64,000 bases of DNA from the NCBI GenBank assembly GCA_016699675.1, contig CP064985.1:2418001-2482000 (forward strand), written 5' to 3'. This DNA is from Austwickia sp. (GTDB taxonomy: Bacteria; Actinomycetota; Actinomycetes; Actinomycetales; Dermatophilaceae). Of this stretch, positions 1 to 8,382 are shown one piece after another; position 1 is the stretch's first letter; the number at the start of each line of letters is the position of its first letter. Under the pieces are notes generated by a model. That model saw only the letters and a list, made by a program, of their open reading frames with translations. It did no database searches and had not been told where the DNA came from. Position numbers and translations under genes: made by a program.

Positions 1-2025
1 ACGATGTTCCGCGACGATCTCACCCGACGCACGGGCCGCCCCACCGCCGTGGTCGCGGATGCCCCGCGACCCGTGCCGCTGCACTTCCGCTGGGCCATGA
101 CCCCGCTGCACGAGACCATCGAGGACCTCGTGACCGCGCGCGAGACCCCGGCGTACGTCGTGCATTTCACCCAGGCCGCCGCGCTCGAGCGCGCGCAGGC
201 GTTGATGTCCCTCAACGTCACCACCCGCGCGGAGAAGGACGCCATCGCGGCCACGATCGGCGGCTTCCGGTTCGGCAAGGGCTTCGGGCAGGTGCTCGCG
301 CGGCTGGTGCGCCACGGCATCGGGGTGCACCACGCGGGGATGCTGCCGAAGTATCGCCGCCTCGTGGAGACCCTCGCCCAGGCCGGGCTGCTCAAGGTCA
401 TCTGCGGGACCGACACCCTCGGGGTGGGCATCAACGTCCCGATCCGCACGGTGCTGTTGACGAGCCTGAGCAAGTACGACGGCAACCGGCAGCGGCTGCT
501 CAAGGCCCGCGAGTTCCACCAGATCGCCGGGCGGGCGGGACGGGCGGGGTACGACGTGACCGGCACCGTTGTGGTCCAGGCCCCCGACCACGTCATCGAG
601 AACCACCGCGCCATGATCAAGGCGGGCGACGACGTCCGCAAGCAGCGCAAGCTCGCCAAGCGCAAGCCGCCGGAGGGCTTCGTCAACTACTCCGAGGACA
701 CGTTCGAGCGGTTGGTCGGCGCCGTACCGGAGCCGCTGCCGCCGCGGCTACGGGTCACCTACGCCATGGTGCTCAACGTGATTCAGCGCCCCGGCGACCC
801 GGTCGCAGCGATGCGCCGGCTGCTCACCGACAACCACGAGAGCCCCCGCAGCCAGGCCCACCTGCAGCGCCGGGCCATCGCGATCCTGCGCTCACTCCTG
901 CAAGCAGGGATCGTGGAGCGGCTGCCCGAACCGGACGCCACCGGCCGGACCCTCGCGGTCGTGGTGGACCTCCAGCGCAACTTCTCGCTGAATCAGCCCC
1001 TGTCCGCCTTCGCCCTCGCCGCGCTGGACCTGCTGGACCCGGCCGCCCCGACGTACGCCCTCGACGTCGTCTCGGTCATCGAGGCCACCCTGGACGATCC
1101 GCGGGCCGTGTTGTTCGCGCAGCAGTTCAAGGCGCGCGGCGAGGCGGTCGCGGAGATGAAGGCGGACGGGATCGAGTACGAGGAACGGATGGAACTCCTC
1201 GAGGACGTCTCCTGGCCCAAGCCGCTCGAAGACCTGTTGACCGTGGCGTTCGCGACGTACCGTCCCGCGCATCCCTGGCTCGCCGAGGAGGATCTCTCGC
1301 CCAAGTCCGTCGTCCGGGACCTGTTCGAGCGGGCGATGACGTTCGGGGAGTACGTCGCGTTCTACCAGCTGCAACGCGGCGAGGGGCTGCTGCTGCGCTA
1401 TCTCACCGACGCGTATCGGGCGCTGCGCCAGACCGTCCCCGACGCGGCCAAGACCGAGGAGCTGGAAGACCTCATCGCCTGGCTCGGCGAGTTGATCCGG
1501 CAGACCGACTCCTCGCTGCTCGACGAGTGGGAGGCGCTGACCGACCCGGACCGCGACGAGGCCGCGCCGGTGCGGCCCGGAGACGTCATGAGCACCGGGC
1601 CCAAGCCGATCACCGCCAACAAGCGCGCGTTCCGGGTGCTGGTGCGCTCGGCGATGTGGCGGCGGGTCGAGCTCCTCGCGCTCTGCCGCTTCGACGACCT
1701 CGCCGCACTCGACGCCGCGACGGCGGACGTGGGGGCCGGTGGGGAGCCGTTGGAGGCGGCCGAGTGGGAAGAGGCGTACGACGAGCTGGCCGCGGACTAC
1801 CCCGGTCATGAGGGGACCGATCTGGTGGGAATCGGCCCGGAGGCACGCGGCCCGGGGCTGCTGCGGGTCGACACCGAGTCCGAGCCGGGGTTCTGGCTGG
1901 TGGAGCAGATCCTGGACGACCCCGAGGCCCACCGCGACTGGCGCATTTCCGCGGAGGTCGATCTGGCCGCCAGCGACGCGGCGGGCGAGCTGGTCCTGCG
2001 GGCGACGGACCTGTCCCGGGCCTGA
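1..2025 (+). CDS. DEAD/DEAH-box helicase with DUF3516 region, 5' end cut by window
   Basis: C-terminal part of a superfamily 2 RNA/DNA helicase; the reading frame is open to base 1, so the ATG at 4 is internal and the N-terminal ATPase lobe lies outside the window. Counting from that ATG, helicase C-terminal motifs are visible: GVHHAGMLPKYRR near residues 107-119, the GTDTLGVGINVP block, and HQIAGRAGRAG near 172-182 (motif VI, arginine finger). The remaining ~480 residues match what I know of the actinobacterial DUF3516 helicase class, an acidic alpha-rich extension of unknown role. ATP-dependent unwinding is inferred from family. It ends alone before a repeat-rich spacer, with no obvious partner in the window. 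The class assignment rests on recalled family layout rather than a search. Confidence 0.85.
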   Translation, partial: TMFRDDLTRRTGRPTAVVADAPRPVPLHFRWAMTPLHETIEDLVTARETPAYVVHFTQAAALERAQALMSLNVTTRAEKDAIAATIGGFRFGKGFGQVLARLVRHGIGVHHAGMLPKYRRLVETLAQAGLLKVICGTDTLGVGINVPIRTVLLTSLSKYDGNRQRLLKAREFHQIAGRAGRAGYDVTGTVVVQAPDHVIENHRAMIKAGDDVRKQRKLAKRKPPEGFVNYSEDTFERLVGAVPEPLPPRLRVTYAMVLNVIQRPGDPVAAMRRLLTDNHESPRSQAHLQRRAIAILRSLLQAGIVERLPEPDATGRTLAVVVDLQRNFSLNQPLSAFALAALDLLDPAAPTYALDVVSVIEATLDDPRAVLFAQQFKARGEAVAEMKADGIEYEERMELLEDVSWPKPLEDLLTVAFATYRPAHPWLAEEDLSPKSVVRDLFERAMTFGEYVAFYQLQRGEGLLLRYLTDAYRALRQTVPDAAKTEELEDLIAWLGELIRQTDSSLLDEWEALTDPDRDEAAPVRPGDVMSTGPKPITANKRAFRVLVRSAMWRRVELLALCRFDDLAALDAATADVGAGGEPLEAAEWEEAYDELAADYPGHEGTDLVGIGPEARGPGLLRVDTESEPGFWLVEQILDDPEAHRDWRISAEVDLAASDAAGELVLRATDLSRA

Positions 2026-2077
2026 CCTTTCCCGGGCCTCACCCAACGCTGAGGCGCCTCTCATGAGATCGAGAGAG

Positions 2078-2095
2078 CTCACGTATGGACGTGAG
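2078..2095. repeat. Short inverted repeat after the helicase gene
   Basis: CTCACGT at 2078-2084 and ACGTGAG at 2089-2095 form a 7-bp hairpin with a 4-nt loop. It lies between two copies of the palindrome GAGGCGCCTC (2051-2060 and 2113-2122). No T tract follows, so it is not a textbook terminator. The same CACGTGAG word recurs in the tandem repeats just downstream. Confidence 0.6.
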
Positions 2096-2118
2096 TCGTC
2101 TCGCTGTGAGGAGAGGCG

Positions 2119-2252
2119 CCTCACGTGAGGGTGGCGCCGGGCAGACGGCGCGAACCGCGCGTCACCTCACGTGGGGTGGGGCCGGGCAGCCGGCGCGAAC
2201 CGCACGTCACCTCACGTGAGGGGGCCGGGCAGGCGGCGCGAACCGCACGTCA
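2119..2252. repeat. Three tandem copies of a 43-46 bp GC-rich repeat upstream of deoC
   Basis: Three head-to-tail copies lie at 2119-2164, 2165-2209 and 2210-2252. Each begins CCTCACGTG, continues through GCCGGGCAG and GGCGCGAACCGC, and ends CGTCA. Copies 1 and 3 contain the perfect palindrome CTCACGTGAG (2120-2129, 2211-2220). The array ends 23 bp before the deoC start, so it occupies the deoC leader or promoter region. The copies differ by small indels and substitutions, which argues for an older array rather than an assembly artefact. Confidence 0.85.
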
Positions 2253-2275
2253 GGCAGCGACGTACGCTGAGGGCC

Positions 2276-3034
2276 ATGACCCGCATCGCTCCCGGCACCA
2301 CGTTGACCGTGCAGCAGATCGCCGACCTGGTCGACCACGCGCTGCTCAAGCCGGACCTCACCCCGCACGAGGTGGCGGCCGGCGTCGATGAGGTCGCCGC
2401 GCAGCAGGCCTGGAGCGTCTGCGTCCGGCCCAGCGACGTCGCCGACGCCGCGCGCCGACTCGCGGACGCGCACACCAAGGTCTGCACCGTCATCGGCTTT
2501 CCGCACGGCACGACGAGCACCGCCGCGAAGGTCGCCGAGGCCCGCCAGGCGCTGGCCGACGGGGCGGTCGAGCTCGACATGGTGCTCAACATCGGTCGGC
2601 TCCGGGGCGGCCAGTTCCAGGCGGTCCGCGACGACATCGCCGCGGTCGTGGAGGTCGGCCACGCGGGGGGCGCTCTCGTCAAGGTCATCTTCGAGACCGC
2701 GCTGCTGGACCAGGGCGAGAAGGTCGACGCGTGTCGGGCGGCCACCGAGGCGGGCGCCGACTTCGTCAAGACGTCGACGGGGTTCGCGGGCGGCGGAGCC
2801 ACCGTCCCGGACGTCCTCCTCATGGCCGCCAACGTCCCGGACCGGGTCAGCGTCAAGGCGTCCGGCGGCGTGCGCGACATCGAGATCGCGCTGGCCATGG
2901 TCGCCGCGGGGGCGACCCGGATCGGCACGTCCAGCACCGTCGCGATCGTCGAGGGCGCCCGCCGGCTCGCGCAGGCCGGCGGCATCGTCGTCCCGCAGCC
3001 GGACCGCGATCTCGAGGCGGCCCAGGGCTACTGA
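2276..3034 (+). CDS. deoC: Deoxyribose-phosphate aldolase
   Basis: Cleaves 2-deoxyribose-5-phosphate to glyceraldehyde-3-phosphate and acetaldehyde in nucleoside catabolism, in the cytosol. The 252-residue product has normal family length. Class I aldolase signatures are present: VKVIFETALL with K136, the Schiff-base lysine in FVKTSTGF (K165), and VKASGGVRD with K194 as the proton-relay lysine. The ATG at 2276 is chosen because homology begins at once after it; the frame is open further upstream, but only through the tandem repeats. The ribosome binding site is weak. treY follows 65 bp later on the same strand, and a functional link to it is not evident. Confidence 0.95.
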   Translation: MTRIAPGTTLTVQQIADLVDHALLKPDLTPHEVAAGVDEVAAQQAWSVCVRPSDVADAARRLADAHTKVCTVIGFPHGTTSTAAKVAEARQALADGAVELDMVLNIGRLRGGQFQAVRDDIAAVVEVGHAGGALVKVIFETALLDQGEKVDACRAATEAGADFVKTSTGFAGGGATVPDVLLMAANVPDRVSVKASGGVRDIEIALAMVAAGATRIGTSSTVAIVEGARRLAQAGGIVVPQPDRDLEAAQGY

Positions 3035-3099
3035 CCGCGGGCCTGGCGCGGACTGAAACAATGGGCGGCGTTGCCGCCCCTCGAGGAGTCCATCCCCCC

Positions 3100-5583
3100 A
3101 TGCCGGTCACCGGAACCTACCGCCTGCAGTTGCACCACGACTTCGGGTTCGCCGACGCCGAGCGGATCGTCCCCTACCTGGCCGACCTCGGGGTGAGCCA
3201 CCTCTACCTGTCGCCGATCCTGCAGGCCGCGAGCGGCTCGATGCACGGGTACGACGTGCTCGACCACGCCCAGATCGCCCGCGGCCTGGGCGGCCGGGAG
3301 GCCTTCGAGTCCCTGGCGCGCGCGGCCCAGGCCCACGGGCTCGGCCTCATCGTCGACGTCGTCCCCAACCACATGGCCTTCATCGCCCCCGAATGCCAGA
3401 ACCGGCCGCTCTGGGAGCTGCTGCGCGAGGGCCGCGACGCGCCGACGGCCGATTGGTTCGACATCGACTGGAAGGCCGGCGGGGGACGGCTCGGGCTGCC
3501 CATCCTCGGGGACGACCTGGAGCCGGTCCTGGACCGCGGCGAGATCCAGCTCGACCAGATGGAGGATCCGTTCACCGGCCGCGACGTACCCGTCCTGCGC
3601 TACTTCGAACACGTCCTGCCCGTCGCGATCGGCACCGAGGGGACGCACGAGACGGGCACCACCGACGCCCTCGCCATCCGCGGCATCCTGGACCGCCAGC
3701 ATTACCGGCTCGCGAACTGGCGGGACAAGGCCGAGACCCTCAACTACCGCAGGTTCTTCGAGGTAGACGAGCTGATCGCCGTCCGCGTGGAGCTGCCCGA
3801 GGTGTTCGAGGCGACGCATCGGCTCCTGCTCGAGCTCAACCACGCCGGCCTCATCGACGGCTTCCGCATCGACCACCCGGACGGGCTCGCCGACCCCGCC
3901 GGCTACCTGGAGCAGCTCCGGCGGGCGACCGCGAAGGGCACGTACGTCGTGGTCGAGAAGATCCTGGAGGCCAGCGAGGACCTGCCGACCTCGTGGGCCT
4001 GCGACGGCACGACGGGGTACGACGCGCTGCGGGCGCTGCAGGATGCCCTAGTCGACACCGCGGATGCCGACGTGCTCAGCCGCGAATGGGCGGCCGCGGG
4101 CGGCGACGCGACGCTCGCCGAGGCCGTGCAGAAGTCGAAGCGGCAGGTCGTCTCGCAGTCGCTGACCCCGGAGGTGGAACGGCTGGTCCGCCGGGCCCGC
4201 GAGGCGCTGCCCGACGACGACCCCGAGCGGCTCCGCGAGGCGATCGTTGAGCTGCTGGTGGCCGGCGAGGTCTACCGGGCCTACGTCCGCCCGGACGAAC
4301 GGCTCACCCCGGAGGCCCGCGAGCGCCTCACCGACGCCTTCGCCGCCGCCATCGGGGCCCGCCCCGACCTGGAGGACGAGCTGGCGCGGCTGATCCCGCT
4401 GAGCGTCCCCTCCGACGACGAGCCCAACGCGCTCGACTTCTCGGTGCGCCTGCAGCAGACCTGGGGCCCGGTCATGGCCAAGGGCATCGAGGACACCACC
4501 TTCTATCGCTGGCACCGGCTCATCGCGCTCAACGAGGTCGGCGGTGATCCGGGCGGCCTGGAAACCGGCTCGGCGGACGAGCTGCACGAGTGGGCACTGC
4601 GGCAGGCCAAGGACTGGCCGCGCGGGATGACCACGCTGTCGACGCACGACACGAAGCGCAGCGAGGACGTGCGGGCCCGCCTGCTCGCGGTGGCCGGCGA
4701 CCCGCAGGCGTGGGTCGACTGCTCCCGGGTCGCCCGCGAGCGCGCCGCCGACTTCGGCGTGGACCTGCCCACGGCCCACCTGCTCTGGCAGACGATCCTC
4801 GGGGTCGGCTACATCGACCCCGAACGCATGGAGAACTACCTGCTCAAGGCGCTTCGAGAGGCCAAGCAGCACACGGCCTGGGTCGACGGCGACGAGGGCT
4901 ACGAGCGGGCCGTCCTGGAGTTCGTCGAGCAGGTCCGTCGCGACGGCCGGCTGCACGACGCGATCGACGCCGCCCTGGACCGCAACGCCGAGGCCATCCG
5001 CGCCACGGTGCTCGCCGCCAAGGCCCTGCAGCTCACCATGCCCGGCGTACCGGACTGCTACCAGGGCTGCGAGATCGTCGACCTGTCCCTCGTCGACCCG
5101 GACAACCGACGCCCCGTGGACTACGAGCGGCGGGCCGCGCTGCTGGCGCGGCTCGACGACGGCGGCCGCTCCATGGTGCCCGAAAACGACCGCCTCGACG
5201 CGGAGAAGCTGCTGGTCACCTCGTCGATCCTGCGGCTGCGCCGCGAGGAACCGGAGCTCTTCACGGGGGCCTACACGCCGCTGGAGTGCCGCAGCGAGCA
5301 CGCCCTAGGCTTCGTCCGCGAGGCAGGGCCGGCGGGCCTCGCCGGGGCGGTGGCCGGCGCCGTCGCCGGCGCCCTCGGGCTCGGCCGCCGCGCCCGGCTC
5401 GTCACCCTCGTGACCCGCGCGCCCGCCCGCCTCGCCGCCGCCGGCGGGTGGCGGGAGGCCACGGTCGAGCTCCCCGAGGGGGACTGGGTGGACCTGTTCA
5501 CCGGCGCCGCGGTGCCCGGCGGTACGTCGAGCGTCGCGACCCTCCTGGCCGACCTCCCGGTGGCCGTGCTCGTGCAACGCTGA
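3100..5583 (+). CDS. treY: Maltooligosyltrehalose synthase
   Basis: Isomerises the reducing-end alpha-1,4 bond of maltodextrins to alpha-1,1, giving maltooligosyltrehalose (first step of the TreY-TreZ route, GH13). The 827-residue length is typical for TreY. GH13 blocks are clear: DVVPNHM from residue 86, GFRIDHPDGL with nucleophile D258, VVEKIL with acid/base E286, and STHDTKRSEDVRAR with D517. The start at 3100 has an AGGAG about 11 nt upstream; an in-frame ATG at 3061 would add 13 residues. The C-terminal 80 residues include a GC-rich low-complexity Ala/Gly stretch. treZ begins 29 bp after the stop, so the pair is an operon. Confidence 0.96.
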   Translation: MPVTGTYRLQLHHDFGFADAERIVPYLADLGVSHLYLSPILQAASGSMHGYDVLDHAQIARGLGGREAFESLARAAQAHGLGLIVDVVPNHMAFIAPECQNRPLWELLREGRDAPTADWFDIDWKAGGGRLGLPILGDDLEPVLDRGEIQLDQMEDPFTGRDVPVLRYFEHVLPVAIGTEGTHETGTTDALAIRGILDRQHYRLANWRDKAETLNYRRFFEVDELIAVRVELPEVFEATHRLLLELNHAGLIDGFRIDHPDGLADPAGYLEQLRRATAKGTYVVVEKILEASEDLPTSWACDGTTGYDALRALQDALVDTADADVLSREWAAAGGDATLAEAVQKSKRQVVSQSLTPEVERLVRRAREALPDDDPERLREAIVELLVAGEVYRAYVRPDERLTPEARERLTDAFAAAIGARPDLEDELARLIPLSVPSDDEPNALDFSVRLQQTWGPVMAKGIEDTTFYRWHRLIALNEVGGDPGGLETGSADELHEWALRQAKDWPRGMTTLSTHDTKRSEDVRARLLAVAGDPQAWVDCSRVARERAADFGVDLPTAHLLWQTILGVGYIDPERMENYLLKALREAKQHTAWVDGDEGYERAVLEFVEQVRRDGRLHDAIDAALDRNAEAIRATVLAAKALQLTMPGVPDCYQGCEIVDLSLVDPDNRRPVDYERRAALLARLDDGGRSMVPENDRLDAEKLLVTSSILRLRREEPELFTGAYTPLECRSEHALGFVREAGPAGLAGAVAGAVAGALGLGRRARLVTLVTRAPARLAAAGGWREATVELPEGDWVDLFTGAAVPGGTSSVATLLADLPVAVLVQR

Positions 5584-5612
5584 TCCCGCCCCCGACGTAC
5601 GTGAAGGAAGAC

Positions 5613-7478
5613 ATGAGCGAGGACCGCGACCTCCTGCCCGACGCACCACCGCTGGACCACGGCGAGTCCGACGGCGAGGTGGCCGCGCACGACCCGGGCC
5701 ACGAAGCGGGCGCGGGCGGCGGCCGCGCGTTCTCGGTGTGGGCGCCGCTGGCGAGCAAGAGCGTCGACCTGCAGCTGAACGGCGTCTGTCACGCCATGGA
5801 GCCCGCCGGGCAGGGCTGGTGGGCGACCGAGGTGCCGGCCGGCCCGGGCGACCGCTACGGCTACAGCATCGACGGGGGCCCGGTCATGCCCAGCCCCCGG
5901 GCGACCCGGCTCCCCGACGGCCCGCACGGCCTGTCGCAGATCTTCGACCCGGGCCAGTTCGCCTGGACCGACGAGGGCTGGGAGGGTGTGCCGTTGCAGG
6001 GCTCGGTCCTCTACGAGATGCACGTGGGGACGTTCACCGCCGAGGGCACTTTCGACGCGGCGATCGAACACCTCGGCCATCTCGTCGAGCTGGGCATCGA
6101 CATCGTCGAGGTCATGCCGGTGGCCTCGTTCCCCGGTCGGTCGGGGTGGGGGTACGACGGGGTGGCCACCTGGGCGGTGCACGAGCCCTACGGCGGGCCC
6201 GAGGGCCTGCAGCGGTTCGTCGACGCGTGCCACTCCCGCGGGCTCGGGGTGTGCCTCGACGTGGTCTACAACCACCTCGGGCCCGACGGCGCCTACCTGT
6301 TCAACTACGGCCCGTACTTCACCGATCGGCACCACACCCCGTGGGGCCTCGCGCTCAACCTGGACGGACCCCTGTCGGACCCCGTGCGGGACTACATCGT
6401 CGGCAACGTCGTGCACTGGCTCACCGACTACCACCTGGACGGGCTGCGCCTCGACGCGGTGCACGAGCTGCACGACAACCGCGCGGTGCACATCCTGGAG
6501 GAGGTGTCCCAGCGGGTCCACGAGCTGGCCGAGGACCTGGGCCGGCACGTGTGGGTCGTCGCCGAGACGGACCGCAACGACCCGCGCACGGTCCAGCCCG
6601 TCGAGCGCGGCGGCCTGGGGCTGGATGGTCAGTGGGCCGACGACGTCCACCACGGGCTGCACGTGGCGCTCACGGGGGAGCGGCAGGGCTATTACGAGGA
6701 CTTCGGCCGCCCCGGGGCGCTGGCGACGGTGCTCACGTCGCCGTACTTCCACGCGGACTCCTGGTCGGCCTTCCGCGGCCGGCGACACGGCCGGCCCGTC
6801 CCGGAGGGCGTGGCGGGCTGGCGCTTCGTCGCCTCCCTGCAGAATCACGACCAGGTCGGCAATCGCCGCGCCGGGGACCGGCATTCGGCCACCCTGTCGC
6901 CCCGGCGGCTGCGGTGTGGCGCCACGCTGCTGCTCACCAGCCCCTACACCCCGATGCTGTTTATGGGCGAGGAGTGGGGGGCGAGCACCCCGTGGCAATA
7001 CTTCACCGACCACGTCGACGACACCCTGGCGGAGGCGGTGCGGCACGGGCGGCGGGCCGAGTTCGGCCGGCACGGCTGGGGCGCCGAGGACGTCCCGGAC
7101 CCGCAGGATCCGGCCACCCGGGATCGCTCGGTGCTCGACTGGGGCGAGGTCGGGGAGGGCGACCACCGCAAGACGCTGCGCTGGTATCGCGCGCTCATCG
7201 CGTTGCGTCGCGCCCGCAGCGACCTGCGCGACCCCGACCTCTCCGCCGTGCGCGTCCGGCACATCGAGGGCACCGGGTTGGTCGTCGTCGAGCGCGGCCG
7301 GCACCGCGTCGCCGTGAACCTCGGCGCCAGCCCCGTCGACGCGAACCTCGGCCTGGAGTCCACCCGCGGGCTCGTCGTGCTCCTCGCCACGGACCGTACG
7401 GCGAGCCTGGGCGAGGACGGCCACGTCACCCTGCTAGCGGACGGAGCCGTCGTCGTCGGCCCGAGTACGGCGGACTGA
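5613..7478 (+). CDS. treZ: Maltooligosyltrehalose trehalohydrolase
   Basis: Releases free trehalose from maltooligosyltrehalose made by TreY. The 621-residue product has an acidic N-terminal extension of ~35 residues, a CBM48-like beta domain (FSVWAPLASKSVDLQL), then the GH13 barrel. Motifs include DVVYNHLGPDG, GLRLDAVHELHD with nucleophile D281, VVAETDRND with acid/base E318, and QNHDQVGNR with D413. The ATG at 5613 is preceded by AAGGAAG at ideal spacing. No treX debranching gene lies beside it in this window. With otsA/otsB further along, the cell appears to have two trehalose routes. Confidence 0.96.
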   Translation: MSEDRDLLPDAPPLDHGESDGEVAAHDPGHEAGAGGGRAFSVWAPLASKSVDLQLNGVCHAMEPAGQGWWATEVPAGPGDRYGYSIDGGPVMPSPRATRLPDGPHGLSQIFDPGQFAWTDEGWEGVPLQGSVLYEMHVGTFTAEGTFDAAIEHLGHLVELGIDIVEVMPVASFPGRSGWGYDGVATWAVHEPYGGPEGLQRFVDACHSRGLGVCLDVVYNHLGPDGAYLFNYGPYFTDRHHTPWGLALNLDGPLSDPVRDYIVGNVVHWLTDYHLDGLRLDAVHELHDNRAVHILEEVSQRVHELAEDLGRHVWVVAETDRNDPRTVQPVERGGLGLDGQWADDVHHGLHVALTGERQGYYEDFGRPGALATVLTSPYFHADSWSAFRGRRHGRPVPEGVAGWRFVASLQNHDQVGNRRAGDRHSATLSPRRLRCGATLLLTSPYTPMLFMGEEWGASTPWQYFTDHVDDTLAEAVRHGRRAEFGRHGWGAEDVPDPQDPATRDRSVLDWGEVGEGDHRKTLRWYRALIALRRARSDLRDPDLSAVRVRHIEGTGLVVVERGRHRVAVNLGASPVDANLGLESTRGLVVLLATDRTASLGEDGHVTLLADGAVVVGPSTAD

Positions 7479-8204
7479 GTGGCGGCGGCGTACGGCGGGC
7501 CCGGCGGGAGCGACAACGCGGCGAGCGGCCGCTCGCGCCCGGCGTACCGTCGCCCCGCCCCCCTCGACCCCGGCGCGATGGACTCGTTCGGCGCGGACCG
7601 GCTGGACCCGGCGGTCATCTCGGAGATTGCCCACGAGACCGCGGCCATCCTGCTGCGGACCGGCCGCGCCTCCGACGACCCGGCCACGACCGAGCGGCTG
7701 GTCCGGCTGGTCGACGAGCTGGGTCTGGACACCGTCGCCGAGCTGTGGGCCCAGCGCCCGCCGCGCAGCCTGCCCGGGGCCCTGTGGCGGCTCTACGTGC
7801 TGCGCGAGTGGGTCCGCCGCGACCCGGTCGGCGCCAGCAACGACTTCGCCGAGGGGACTCGGCACGCCGACGTCGCCGTGGTGATCGCGGGCGCGGGCAC
7901 GCCGCCGGGCCCCGCGGCCATGCGCGAGCTCGCGGACGAGATTCTGCGCGGCATGTACGACGGGGACGTCGGCATCGCCCTCGACCGCGCGGCGGCGTTC
8001 TGCCGGGTCGTGGCCTCCGGACGGGCCTCTCGAGACCCGGATATGCCCCCGTCGGCCGCGGGCCAGGGGGGCCGCCCGGGGGGCCTCGACCTCACGCTCG
8101 ATCAGGTGAGCGCCCGACACGCGCGCTCCGCCGCAGCGGTATTGGCGATGGCTGACGATCTCACCGGATGCGCCCGCGCCTGGCGGCGGGGCGAGCTGGA
8201 CTGA
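7479..8204 (+). CDS. Conserved hypothetical protein downstream of treYZ
   Basis: A 241-residue product whose GTG start directly abuts the treZ stop, implying translational coupling; an in-frame ATG at 7578 would give 208 residues and removes a low-complexity N-terminus. I do not recognise a named domain. The protein is soluble, alpha-helical and rich in Ala/Arg/Asp, with conserved-looking stretches such as LDPAVISEIAHETAAILLR and LWRLYVLREWVRRDP. There is no signal peptide or membrane segment. Its position suggests co-expression with the trehalose genes, but no role can be assigned. Confidence 0.7.
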   Translation: MAAAYGGPGGSDNAASGRSRPAYRRPAPLDPGAMDSFGADRLDPAVISEIAHETAAILLRTGRASDDPATTERLVRLVDELGLDTVAELWAQRPPRSLPGALWRLYVLREWVRRDPVGASNDFAEGTRHADVAVVIAGAGTPPGPAAMRELADEILRGMYDGDVGIALDRAAAFCRVVASGRASRDPDMPPSAAGQGGRPGGLDLTLDQVSARHARSAAAVLAMADDLTGCARAWRRGELD

Positions 8205-8224
8205 CGCGCGCCCATTCCCCCGCT

Positions 8225-8246
8225 GGTCACGCCCCGGTCGCGTGTG
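8225..8246 (+). promoter_or_regulatory. Possible weak extra PHO-box repeats before pstS
   Basis: GGTCACGCCCC (8225-8235) and GGTCGCGTGTG (8236-8246) resemble degenerate 11-nt PHO direct-repeat units. They are exactly in register (multiples of 11 nt) with the strong box starting at 8269. The match is poor, so this is only a suggestion of an extended binding array. Confidence 0.3.
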
Positions 8247-8268
8247 ACTTCCCACACGTCCGCGGGCT

Positions 8269-8290
8269 GTTCACCCGGCGTTCACGATCC
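8269..8290 (+). promoter_or_regulatory. PHO box upstream of pstS
   Basis: Two adjacent 11-nt direct repeats, GTTCACCCGGC (8269-8279) and GTTCACGATCC (8280-8290), match the actinobacterial PHO-box consensus in which each unit begins GTTCACC. The box ends 27 bp before a plausible -10 TAGGGT at 8318-8323, so a bound activator would sit over the -35 region. The likely binder is RegX3, encoded at 35.9 kb; that assignment is inference. Confidence 0.8.
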
Positions 8291-8317
8291 CGAACGCAGC
8301 GGGACATCCGTCCTCTT

Positions 8318-8323
8318 TAGGGT
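8318..8323 (+). promoter_or_regulatory. Putative -10 element of the pst operon
   Basis: TAGGGT fits the TANNNT actinobacterial -10 pattern. There is no good -35, which is usual for activator-dependent promoters, and the PHO box takes its place upstream. The predicted transcript would have a leader of roughly 50 nt before the pstS GTG. Confidence 0.45.
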
Positions 8324-8382
8324 CGGAGGCGGAATGGCACGGGCCGTTTCCGTACGAACGTCAGTGGAGAGGTACGAATATC

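Noticed and set aside
2119..2252. CRISPR array
   Set aside because: The copies are directly adjacent without variable spacers, so this is a plain tandem repeat; no cas genes are present. No CRISPR array was seen anywhere in the window.
2731..3099. Upstream extension of the treY frame
   Set aside because: It overlaps deoC in another frame and is Arg/Gly-rich; TreY homology begins at the ATG at 3100.
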